This document shows positions 16,678-25,000 of a DNA stretch of 40,982 nt, piece after piece. The stretch covers positions 1 to 40,982 of the forward strand of contig NZ_WNKZ01000056.1 in the NCBI RefSeq assembly GCF_009720835.1, given 5' to 3'. Both the position numbers and the translations under genes were made by a program. Numbering within the stretch: the stretch's first letter is position 1; every line of letters starts with the position of its first letter. The notes under the pieces were generated by a model. It was not told the DNA's origin and made no database searches. It saw nothing but the letters and a program-made list of their open reading frames with translations. This DNA comes from Pseudoduganella buxea (GTDB lineage Bacteria > Pseudomonadota > Gammaproteobacteria > Burkholderiales > Burkholderiaceae_D).

Positions 16678-17331
16678 TCAGGGCTGCCCCATCGCGCGGG
16701 CCAGGTAGCGGTCGATCTGCTCCCTCAGGTCGTGCAGGGCGGTGACGTCGAGCACGAATGCCACGTAGCCGTGGATCTGGTGCTTTTCCAGGATGAAGTC
16801 GATATGCAGCATCATCACGACCGTCTCGGCCCGGGTGCCGGTGGCGTCGAGGATTTCGTCGCTGCTGCCCACGTGGTAGACGGGCAGGGAGCCGTGCAGC
16901 TCGTGCTGGAAGATATTGGCCAAGGTGCCGACGCAGGAATTGAGGATGATGTTGCCGATTTCGCTCATCGCTTCCTGTTCCATCTCGGACAGCTCGGCCA
17001 GCGGAATCGATTCGCCCACCATCAGGCGCACGATCTCCAGGCTTTTCGCTTCCGGGAACATCAGGATGGCCTCGGTCTGGAACGCCCCCTCGTAATGCTG
17101 GCTGATGCCGCAGATGCGCGTGTCGCCGGCACCGCTGGAAGCGCTGCCGTTCTGCCGGTGGGCCTGCTCCAGCAGCTGGGCCGCATCAGAGCGCGCCAGG
17201 AAGGTAATCGACGGCACCGACATCGTCACTTCCTCGCCGACGATGCCGCTCATGGCCGCTGCCGCCTGGCCGACGCCGATATTGAAGATCTCGACGAGGG
17301 CGTCGTGTTCCAGTTCGGAGAGCTCGACCAT
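16678..17331 (-). CDS. cheC: CheC-family CheY-P phosphatase
   Basis: 217 residues. Two phosphatase signatures of the CheC/FliY type are present: D-ALV-E-IF-N followed by proline 23 residues later, and E-AMS-E-IG-N again followed by proline 23 residues later. The first fits the [DS]-x3-E-x2-N-x22-P pattern fully; the second has E in place of D/S at the first position. It should dephosphorylate CheY-P or the receiver protein encoded one base upstream, a role otherwise taken by CheZ, which is absent here. The start ATG 17331 is one base after the stop of the regulator gene (TGATATGG), so translation is probably coupled. The upstream in-frame stretch overlaps the regulator gene and is not counted. 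Confidence 0.88.
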   Translation of the reverse strand: MVELSELEHDALVEIFNIGVGQAAAAMSGIVGEEVTMSVPSITFLARSDAAQLLEQAHRQNGSASSGAGDTRICGISQHYEGAFQTEAILMFPEAKSLEIVRLMVGESIPLAELSEMEQEAMSEIGNIILNSCVGTLANIFQHELHGSLPVYHVGSSDEILDATGTRAETVVMMLHIDFILEKHQIHGYVAFVLDVTALHDLREQIDRYLARAMGQP

Positions 17332-17332
17332 A

Positions 17333-17722
17333 TCAGGCTTCCAGCGGGGCCAGCACGCGGGCGATACGCTCTTCGGTGACGGGCTTTTCCATGAAGCCGA
17401 TGCCCAGGTCATGGGCGCGCTGGCGCGTGGCGTCCTGCACATTGGCCGTCAGCAGGGAGATATGGGCGGTGGGCAGCAGCTTGCGCATCTGCTCGGCCGC
17501 GGCGACGCCGCCCATGCCTGGCATGTTGACGTCGAGCAGCACCAATTGCGGCTGCAGGTCGGGGGCCTTGGCCAGGGCTTCCTCGCCGGTGCCGGCTTCG
17601 ACAACGGTCCAGTCGGCGTGGCGCGCCAGGATGTGCTGCCGCGTGACGAGGCGCGAAACGCGGCTGTCGTCGACGATCAGGATGGTGGGCAGCGTCGGGG
17701 GCAAGGCGGTCGATTCGGACAT
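17333..17722 (-). CDS. Single-domain response regulator (CheY-like)
   Basis: 129 residues from ATG 17722; ATG 17755 would add 11 residues, and neither start has a strong ribosome binding site. Receiver features: D18/D19, phospho-acceptor D64 (LVLLDVNMPGMGG), T92 and K113 (MEKPVTEE). No output domain. It heads the minus-strand operon with the CheC phosphatase and the diguanylate cyclase, so a phosphate taken from CheA here could be removed by CheC. It may act as a second CheY or a phosphate sink, or it may affect the cyclase. These roles are inferred from gene order only. Confidence 0.88.
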   Translation of the reverse strand: MSESTALPPTLPTILIVDDSRVSRLVTRQHILARHADWTVVEAGTGEEALAKAPDLQPQLVLLDVNMPGMGGVAAAEQMRKLLPTAHISLLTANVQDATRQRAHDLGIGFMEKPVTEERIARVLAPLEA

Positions 17723-17796
17723 GGGCTCTGTGCTGGGATCATCAAGATTGCCCATTTTCTCACAATGGCCGCCGGTGCGTCGCCCTGGCGCACTGC

Positions 17797-17802
17797 TAAA
17801 AT
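17797..17802 (+). promoter_or_regulatory. Possible -10 element for rpiA
   Basis: TAAAAT at 17797-17802 is one base from consensus and lies about 70 bases before the rpiA ATG, in the gap between two divergent genes. No good -35 was found at the right spacing. Confidence 0.3.
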
Positions 17803-17868
17803 AGCGTCCGACAAGCCACTTCGGCATTCTTCCCACCATTTCCCCTTTCAGCAATTACCAATAGTGTT

Positions 17869-18546
17869 ATGACTCAAGACGAACTGAAACAAGCAGTAGC
17901 CCGCACGGCCATCGAGTATGTCGTCGACGGCGAGATCATCGGTGTCGGCACGGGCTCGACGGCCAATTTCTTCATCGACGAACTGGCCACCATCAAGCAC
18001 CGCATCAAGGGCACGGTGGCCTCGTCCGAAGCGACGGCCGCGCGCCTGGCCGGCCATGGCATCCCTGTGTTCGACCTGAACGACGTCGAATCGATCGCCG
18101 TGTATATCGACGGTGCCGACGAGATCAACGCGCAGGGCGCCATGATCAAGGGCGGTGGCGCGGCGCTGACGCGCGAGAAGATCGTCGCTTCCGTGTCGCG
18201 CCAGTTCGTCTGCATCGCCGACGGCTCGAAGCTGGTCGACACCCTGGGCAAGTTCCCCCTGCCGGTCGAAGTGCTGCCGATGGCCCGCAATGCCGTCATG
18301 CGCCGCCTGGCGGCGCTGGGCGGCCAGCCGAAGGTGCGCAACAAAGCCGGCAGCGATGAGGCGTTCGTCACCGACAACGGCGGCAATATCATCGACGTGG
18401 CGGGCCTGTCGATCGCCGATCCGGTGGCGCTGGAAACGCAGATCAACGCCATCGTCGGCGTCGTCGCCGTCGGCCTGTTCGCCGCGCGCGGCGCCGATGT
18501 CTGCCTGCTTGGCACGCCCGAAGGCGTGCGCACGCTGAAGTACTGA
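17869..18546 (+). CDS. rpiA: Ribose-5-phosphate isomerase A
   Basis: 225 residues, the standard length. It interconverts ribose-5-phosphate and ribulose-5-phosphate in the pentose phosphate pathway. The phosphate-binding GTGSTANFF loop (27-35), active-site D81 and D84 (DGADEI), K94 (IKGGGAALTREK) and catalytic E103 match the Escherichia coli numbering exactly. There is no Shine-Dalgarno sequence before ATG 17869 (ACCAATAGTGTT). A small lipoprotein gene follows after one base and is probably co-transcribed. Confidence 0.97.
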   Translation: MTQDELKQAVARTAIEYVVDGEIIGVGTGSTANFFIDELATIKHRIKGTVASSEATAARLAGHGIPVFDLNDVESIAVYIDGADEINAQGAMIKGGGAALTREKIVASVSRQFVCIADGSKLVDTLGKFPLPVEVLPMARNAVMRRLAALGGQPKVRNKAGSDEAFVTDNGGNIIDVAGLSIADPVALETQINAIVGVVAVGLFAARGADVCLLGTPEGVRTLKY

Positions 18547-18547
18547 C

Positions 18548-18895
18548 ATGACCTCGCGCGCGTCCTGGTTCGTTGCCGCACTGGTGCCGCTGGCGCTGCT
18601 GTGCGGCTGCCGCACAGCGCCCGTACCGCAGGCCGCCACGCCGGCGCCAAGGCCGGCCGCCGCCGTGGCCGGGCCGTCGCACCAGGGCACGCCGATCGAG
18701 CTGGTGCCGTTCCGCTCCGGCGTGTCGTCGGCTGTGGTGGAACGGCTGGCGCGCCAGGCCGGCTGCACGGGTGGGCAGGGAGCGGGACTGGTGTCCGAGC
18801 CGGGGCCGGTCGAGATGTACCGCATGGCCTGCGATGGCGGCAGGGTGTTCCTGGCGCGCTGCGAGCTGCGCCAGTGCGTGGCATTACGCAAGTAG
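18548..18895 (+). CDS. Small predicted lipoprotein of unknown function
   Basis: 115 residues. The signal peptide ends in a lipobox L18-C19-G20-C21, so lipid attachment at C21 is expected. A Pro/Ala linker follows, then a ~60-residue domain with four more cysteines, ending CxLRQCVALRK. The cysteines suggest disulphides in the periplasm. The ATG lies one base after the rpiA stop. The family is not recognised and no function is assigned. A strong terminator follows 25 bases later. Confidence 0.75.
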   Translation: MTSRASWFVAALVPLALLCGCRTAPVPQAATPAPRPAAAVAGPSHQGTPIELVPFRSGVSSAVVERLARQAGCTGGQGAGLVSEPGPVEMYRMACDGGRVFLARCELRQCVALRK

Positions 18896-18920
18896 GTTAG
18901 TTAAACGTTCTTCCTCCACA

Positions 18921-18942
18921 ACGGCGCCGCGGCGCCGTTTTT
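18921..18942 (+). terminator. Rho-independent terminator of the rpiA-lipoprotein unit
   Basis: ACGGCGC and GCGCCGT form a stem around CGCG and are followed by TTTTTCTTT. The remaining ~190 bases to the next gene hold no recognised feature apart from its ribosome binding site. Confidence 0.85.
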
Positions 18943-19135
18943 CTTTGCCCGGCTCTGTTCCCCCTCGCGCAATTTCGTTTGCCCGTCGGCGGATTTCGCA
19001 ATTGCGGCGCCATCGCACCCCTCGCACAATAACGGTGCCAAAAAATCAAGACGGACCTGCCACAGCCAAGCTTTCCCACCTGCCCGTGCATGGAGGAGAC
19101 ACCGTGCCGGGCCTTTCACCGAAAGGCAAAACAAG

Positions 19136-20269
19136 ATGAAGACTCAGCTAACGACGGTGCTGGTTTCGCTGGCATTGGGCGCGGCCCTGCCGGTTCTTGC
19201 GCAAACTGCGCCCGTGAGCAAACAGACCGGCATGCAGCTGGCGGCCCGCATGACGCCCGGCTGGAACCTGGGCAATTCGCTGGAAGCCATCGGCGGCCCG
19301 TACGTGTGGGGCAGCAGCGACTTCAACGAAACCGCCTGGGGCAACCCGAAGGCGACGCGGGCGCTGTTCGATGGCGTCAAGGCGGCCGGCTTCAACAGCG
19401 TGCGCATTCCCGTGTCGTGGAAGCAGTATGCGGACGCCGAGGACAATATCAGCCCCCAGTGGATGGCGCGCGTGACGGAGGTGGTGAAACTGGCGCGCGC
19501 GGCCAGCCTGGTCGTGATGATCAATATCCACTGGGACGGCGGCTGGCTGCAGCCGACCTATGCACGCCAGGAGGCGGCCAATGCCAGGCTGGCCAGGTTC
19601 TGGACGCAGATCGCCACCAATTTCCGCGACCATGACGACGGCCTGCTGTTCGCCGGGACCAACGAGGTGATGGTCGAAGGCGACTATGCTCCGCCCACGC
19701 CGGAATACTGCGACGTGCAGCGGGGCTTCAACCAGGTCTTCGTCGACACGGTGCGCGCCACCGGCGGCAACAACGCCAGGCGCCACCTGGTGGTCCAGGG
19801 CTTCAACACCAATATCGGCTACGCCATCGACTGCAATGGCGCCCTGCCGCGCGACGCCGTGCCCAAGCGCCTGATGATGGAAGTGCATTACTACGACCCC
19901 TACGATTTCACCTTGGACGCCAACAGCGGCAGCTGGACCTGGGGCCAGGCCGCCAACCCCGGCGGCTGGGCCAACGAGGCCTATACGGACTGGCAGTTCC
20001 AGCGCATGAAGGAAGCCTTCGTCGACAAGGGGGTGCCCGTGATCCTGGGCGAATACGCGGCCATCCTGCGCACGGAATACGATGCGGCCGGCACCTACCG
20101 CAAGTTGTGGGATGCCTACGTCACGCAGTCGGCCGTGCGCCACGGCCTGGTGCCCGTGTACTGGGACAACGGCTACACGAGCAACCACCAGATGGGCCTG
20201 TTCGACCGCGCCACCGGTGTGCCGGCCTTTCCGGACGTGACGGGCGCCATCGTCGACGCGGCAAAGTGA
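19136..20269 (+). CDS. Secreted glycoside hydrolase family 5 (endoglucanase-like)
   Basis: 377 residues. A signal peptide at 1-22 (LALGAALPVLA-QT) predicts export. The GH5 (beta/alpha)8 barrel shows R90 (SVRIPVSW), H132-W133 (INIHWDGGW), the acid/base N176-E177 (FAGTNEVM), H251-Y253 (VHYYDPY), the nucleophile E306 (ILGEYAA) and W343 (VYWDNGY). It should cleave beta-1,4-glucans or a related polysaccharide in the periplasm or outside the cell; the exact substrate cannot be read from the sequence. No carbohydrate-binding module is attached. The gene stands alone between two terminators. The start has AAAGG nine bases upstream. Confidence 0.92.
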   Translation: MKTQLTTVLVSLALGAALPVLAQTAPVSKQTGMQLAARMTPGWNLGNSLEAIGGPYVWGSSDFNETAWGNPKATRALFDGVKAAGFNSVRIPVSWKQYADAEDNISPQWMARVTEVVKLARAASLVVMINIHWDGGWLQPTYARQEAANARLARFWTQIATNFRDHDDGLLFAGTNEVMVEGDYAPPTPEYCDVQRGFNQVFVDTVRATGGNNARRHLVVQGFNTNIGYAIDCNGALPRDAVPKRLMMEVHYYDPYDFTLDANSGSWTWGQAANPGGWANEAYTDWQFQRMKEAFVDKGVPVILGEYAAILRTEYDAAGTYRKLWDAYVTQSAVRHGLVPVYWDNGYTSNHQMGLFDRATGVPAFPDVTGAIVDAAK

Positions 20270-20292
20270 AGTTTAAGAGCGCAGTAGAATGA

Positions 20293-20322
20293 AAAACGGC
20301 GCCCGTTGCGGGGCGCCGTTTT
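20293..20322. terminator. Bidirectional terminator between the GH5 gene and yggX
   Basis: A perfect 12-bp stem (AAAACGGCGCCC / GGGCGCCGTTTT) with a six-base loop gives a U-tract on both strands. It lies between the two converging genes. Confidence 0.92.
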
Positions 20323-20339
20323 CTGCGTGTGCGCAGCGC

Positions 20340-20612
20340 TTATGCCGGTGGCGGCACGTAGCCCATGGCCTGGTCGGCGCCTTCGCCGAAGAAATGCTTC
20401 TCCATCTGCGCGGCCAGGTATTTGCGGGCGCGCACGTCGGCCAGGTTCAGGCGGTTCTCGTTGACCAGCATGGTCTGGTGCTTGAGCCATGCGGCCCACG
20501 CTTCCTTCGACACGGATTCATAGATCTTCTTGCCCAGTTCACCCGGATAAGGTGGGAAGTCCAGGCCTTCGGCTTCCTTGTTCAGTTTGATGCAGTGGAC
20601 GGTACGGGCCAT
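20340..20612 (-). CDS. yggX: YggX-family Fe(II)-trafficking / oxidative damage protection protein
   Basis: 90 residues, the normal size of the family. Diagnostic stretches are MARTVHCIKL (conserved C7), FPPYPGELGKKIYE-VSKEAW, W-LKHQTMLVNENRLNL and YLAAQMEKHFFG. The family protects iron-sulphur clusters and handles labile iron. ATG 20612 has GGGAG eight bases upstream; an upstream in-frame alternative start lies within that ribosome binding site region. It may be co-transcribed with argA, which ends 32 bases upstream on the same strand. Confidence 0.95.
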   Translation of the reverse strand: MARTVHCIKLNKEAEGLDFPPYPGELGKKIYESVSKEAWAAWLKHQTMLVNENRLNLADVRARKYLAAQMEKHFFGEGADQAMGYVPPPA

Positions 20613-20644
20613 CGCGGGTGCTCCCAATTATGCGAAAAGAACGA

Positions 20645-21955
20645 TTATAAGGTTTTCACCAGCACCTGTGACTTGCGCTGCCAGTTGTACATGCGCTGGC
20701 GGTCCTTCGGCAGCGTGTCGACGGTGGCCGGCACGAAGCCGCGCTTGATGAACCAGTGGGCCGTGCGGGTGGTCAGCACGAACAGCTTGGTGATGCCCGA
20801 GGCGCGTGCGCGGTTTTCCAGGTGTTTCAGGATGCGTTCGCCGTCGCCCTGGGCCTGCACTTCGGGATTGACGGTCAGGCATGCCATTTCCGCCATCTTC
20901 TCTTCCGGGAACGGGTACAGCGCGGCGCAGCCGAAGATGACGCCATCGTGCTCGATGACGGAGAAGTAATTGATCTCCCGTTCGATCAGCTCGCGGCCCC
21001 GCTTGACGAGGGTGCCGTCCGCCTCCAGCGGTTCGATCAGCTTGATGATGCCGCCGACGTCCTCGATGGTGGCCGGACGCAGGCTTTCCAGGTTCTCGTG
21101 GCTGATCATCGTGCCCACGCCATCGTGGGTGAACAGTTCCAGCATGGCCGAGCCGTCCATCGCGAACGGCACGATGTGCGAGCGCTCCACGCCGCTGTTG
21201 CATGCCTTGACGGCGTGCTTCAGGTAGAACGCGCTTTCGGCCGGCAGGAAGTCGGCCTGCAGCACGGCTTCGGCCTGGTGCGAGGACAGTTCGCGGATCT
21301 CGGCGCCGCCGCCGTCGCGCATCATCTCCGTCTCCGTGATGAAGATGAGCTTATCGGCGTGCAGGGCGACGGCGGCGGAGACGGCGACATCCTCCATCGT
21401 CAGGTTGAACGCTTCGCCCGTGGGCGAGAAGCCCAGCGGCGACAGCAGGATCAGGCCACCGGTGCCCAGGATCGAATGGATGGTTTCGGCATCGACCTTG
21501 CGGGTGATGCCCGTCAGTTCCAGGTCGACGCCGTCGATGACGCCCAGCGGGCGGGCCGTGACGAAATTGCCCGAGATGATGCGGATCGCCGCGTTCGACA
21601 TCGGCGTGTTCGGCAGGCCCTGGCTGAAGGCGGCCTCGATATCGAGCCGCAGTTCGCCGGCCGCCTCCTTGGCGCACTCCATCGCCGCCGTGTCGGTGAC
21701 GCGGATGCCGTTATGGAAACGGCCTTCGACATTCCGGAGGGCCAACTGTTCGGCCACCTGGGGCCGCGAGCCGTACACGACGACGACCTTGATGCCCAGC
21801 GCGTGCAGCAGCGACAGGTCATGGGCCAGCACGGGCAGGGCGCCAGCCGCCACCAGCTCGCCCGGGAAGGCGATCACGAAGGTCTTGCCACGGAAGGCGT
21901 GGATATAGGGCGCGACGGAGCGCAGCCACTGGACGAATTCGATAGGGTTTTCCAT
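20645..21955 (-). CDS. argA: N-acetylglutamate synthase (amino-acid N-acetyltransferase)
   Basis: 436 residues, classical ArgA size. The N-terminal amino-acid-kinase-like domain (about 20-280) includes FVIAFPGELV, VVVYGSRPQ and the LILLSPLGFSPTGEAFNL stretch and serves arginine feedback. The C-terminal GNAT domain (about 290-436) holds the acetyl-CoA region CLTVNPEVQAQGDGERIL and ends TRTAHWFIKRGF. It acetylates glutamate as the first step of arginine synthesis. ATG 21955 (MENPIEF) is preferred. ATG 21964 is in frame but lies within the TATAAT box, so the mRNA is probably leaderless or nearly so. No Shine-Dalgarno sequence precedes it. Confidence 0.95.
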   Translation of the reverse strand: MENPIEFVQWLRSVAPYIHAFRGKTFVIAFPGELVAAGALPVLAHDLSLLHALGIKVVVVYGSRPQVAEQLALRNVEGRFHNGIRVTDTAAMECAKEAAGELRLDIEAAFSQGLPNTPMSNAAIRIISGNFVTARPLGVIDGVDLELTGITRKVDAETIHSILGTGGLILLSPLGFSPTGEAFNLTMEDVAVSAAVALHADKLIFITETEMMRDGGGAEIRELSSHQAEAVLQADFLPAESAFYLKHAVKACNSGVERSHIVPFAMDGSAMLELFTHDGVGTMISHENLESLRPATIEDVGGIIKLIEPLEADGTLVKRGRELIEREINYFSVIEHDGVIFGCAALYPFPEEKMAEMACLTVNPEVQAQGDGERILKHLENRARASGITKLFVLTTRTAHWFIKRGFVPATVDTLPKDRQRMYNWQRKSQVLVKTL

Positions 21956-21962
21956 TGGGCGC

Positions 21963-21970
21963 ATTATAAT
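21963..21970. promoter_or_regulatory. Shared palindromic -10 box between argA and hrpA
   Basis: ATTATAAT is a perfect palindrome and gives TATAAT on both strands, at 21965-21970 for hrpA and 21968-21963 for argA. No good -35 is seen on either side. Transcription towards argA would begin at about the ATG at 21955. Confidence 0.5.
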
Positions 21971-22009
21971 TCGCTGCGCGGTTTTCGCCGCAAAACTATG
22001 TAAAAAACA

Positions 22010-25000
22010 ATGTCAGAAGCAAGCAAGCAGCCCCTTTCCCCCGCCGACGCGGCCAATCCACCGGCCAAGTCGCCAAGCACCCAGCCAGGACGTTCCGCGC
22101 CGGAGCAGCGCCGCCCGGCCGATGCACGGGGTGGCCCGCCGCGCGAAGGGCGCCAGCGCCGGCCCGCCGCCAAGGAAGGCGCGCCGAAACAGCCGCTCAC
22201 GCCCGAGCAGGCCGCCCAGCGCGCCGCGCAGAACGAGAAGCGCGAAGCGGAACGGGCCGCGCGCGAGGCCGAGCGGGCGTTTCGCAATCCGCTGCCGCCC
22301 ATCCGATTCCCGGAGGACCTGCCCGTTTCCGGGCGTCGCCAGGAAATCGCCGAGGCGCTGCAGAAGCACCAGGTCGTCATCGTCTCCGGCGAGACGGGTT
22401 CGGGCAAGACCACCCAGCTGCCGAAGATCTGCCTGGAACTGGGCCGGGGCCGCGATGGCCTGATCGGCCACACGCAGCCGCGCCGCATCGCCGCCTCGTC
22501 CACCGCCAAGCGCATCGCCCAGGAGCTGAACTCGCCGCCGGGGGAGCTGGTGGGCTTCAAGGTGCGCTTCAACGACACCTTGCACCGCGGCGCCTACGTC
22601 AAGCTGATGACGGACGGTATCCTGCTGGCCGAGACGCAGACCGACCCGCTGCTCAAGGGCTATGACACGATCATCATCGACGAGGCGCACGAACGCAGCC
22701 TGAACATCGACTTCCTGCTGGGCTACCTGAAGCAGCTGCTGCCGCGCCGGCCCGACTTGAAGGTGATCATCACGTCGGCCACCATCGACGCCGAGCGCTT
22801 CGCGCGCCACTTCACGCAGGAGGGCAAGCCGCCCGTGCCGGTGATCGAGGTATCGGGCCGCCTGTACGCCGTGGAGGTGCGCTACCGGCCCGTCGAGCGC
22901 GAGCCGATGACCTTGCCGCCGGGCGCGAACGCGGCCAAGCCGCAGCTGCGCGGTTCCGCCGCCGCCAAGGAAAAGCGCGACCTGATGGACGCCATCGTCG
23001 ACGGCGTCGATGAAGTGTGCCGCCTGGGCCAGGGCGACGTGCTGGTGTTCCTGCCGGGCGAGCGGGAAATCCGCGATGCCGCCGAGGCGCTGCGCAAGCA
23101 CCATCCGCCGCACGTGGAGATCCTGCCGCTGTTTGCGCGCCTGTCCGTCGAGGAGCAGGACCGCGTGTTCCGCACCACCAACCAGCGCCGCATCGTGCTG
23201 GCCACCAACGTGGCCGAGACGTCGCTGACGGTGCCGGGCATCCGCTACGTCGTCGATGCCGGCACGGCGCGTGTGAAGCGCTACAGTTACCGCAACAAGG
23301 TCGAGCAGCTGCAGGTCGAGCCGATCGCCCAGTCGGCCGCCAATCAGCGCGCCGGACGTTGCGGCCGCGTGGCCGACGGTGTCTGCATCCGCCTGTACGA
23401 GGAACAGGATTTCAACCAGCGTCCCAAGTTCACGGAACCGGAAATCCTGCGGTCTTCGCTGGCCGCCGTCATCCTGCGCATGAAGTCCCTGCACCTGACG
23501 GACGTCGAGACCTTCCCCTTCATCGAGCCGCCGCTGGCGCGGGCGATTGCCGACGGCTACCAGCTGCTGCAGGAGCTGGGCGCCGTCGACGACGAGAACC
23601 GCCTGACGGGACTGGGCCGCAAGCTGGCCAAGCTGCCCCTCGATCCGCGCGTGGGCCGCATGATCCTGGCCGCGCAGGAAAGCGCCTGCCTGACCGAGGT
23701 GCTGATCGTGGCGTCGGCCCTGTCCGTGCAGGACCCGCGCGACCGCCCCATCGAACACCAGCAGGCGGCCGACCAGGCCCACGCCAAGTTCAATAGCGAC
23801 AAGTCCGAGTTCGTCGCCTATCTCAGTATCTGGCGCTGGTTCGAGGAAGCGATCGAACACAAGAAGACCAACCGCCAGCTGATGGACAACTGCCGCAGCA
23901 ATTTCCTGTCGCAGGTGCGCCTGCGCGAGTGGCGCGACGTGTATTCGCAGTTGCTCACGCTGGTGAAAGAGCAGGGCTGGCGCCTGAACGAAGCGCCGGC
24001 CACGTACGAGCAGCTGCATATGGCGCTGCTCACTGGCCTGCTGGGCAACGTCGGCTTCAAGCTGGAAGACGAGCCGGGCGCCGGCTATCTGGGCGCGCGC
24101 GGCATCAAGTTCCATATCTGGCCCGGCTCCGCGCTGGGCAAGAAGGCCGGCAAGTGGGTGATGGCGGCCGAGCTGGTCGAAACGACGCGGCTGTATGCGC
24201 GCACCCTGGCCCGGATCGAGCCGGAATGGGTGGAAAAGGTCGGCGCCCACCTGCTGAAGAAATCCTGGGGCGAGCCGCGCTGGGAGAAAAAGCCCGCGCA
24301 GGTGACGGCGGCCGAGAAGGCGACCCTGTACGGCCTGACGGTGTACAGCCAGCGCCGCATCAACTACGCGCTGCACAACCCGATGGAAGCGCGCGAGATC
24401 TTCATCCGCGACGCCCTCGTCGGCGGCGACTACGACACGCGTGCGCCGTTCTTCGCACACAACCACAAGCTGGTGAAGGATATCGAGACCCTGGAGCATA
24501 AGGCGCGCCGGCAGGACGTGCTGGTGGACGAGCAGCTGATCGAGGCTTTCTACGACAAGCTGATTCCCCACGACGTCGTCAACGGCGCCGGCTTCGAGGC
24601 CTGGCACAAGAAGGCCACCCTGGCGGACCCGAAGCTGCTGTTCCTCGTCAAGGAAGACCTGATGCGCCACGAGGCGGCGGGCGTGACGACGGAGCTGTTC
24701 CCGAAGAAGATGCTGGCGGCCGGCATCGAGATGAGCCTGACGTATCACTTCGAACCGGGCACGGTGCGCGACGGCGTCACCCTGCACGTGCCCCTGTATG
24801 CGCTGAACCAGCTGTCGCGCGAGCGTTGCGAATGGCTGGTGCCGGGCATGCTGAAGGAGAAGGTGCACCTGCTGCTCAAATCGCTGCCGCAGAAGCAGCG
24901 CCGCCACATGGTGCCGCTGCCGGACTACGCGGCGAAATTCTGCGAACGCATCGGCCAGAAGGAAGCGTTCGGGCGGGGCGACCTGGTCGACGCCATCATC

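Noticed and set aside
19090..19135. Upstream ATG at 19090 as a small leader gene before the GH5 gene
   Set aside because: The GGAGGA motif lies after it rather than before it, and the frame runs into the GH5 gene out of phase with arginine/glycine-rich shadow sequence.
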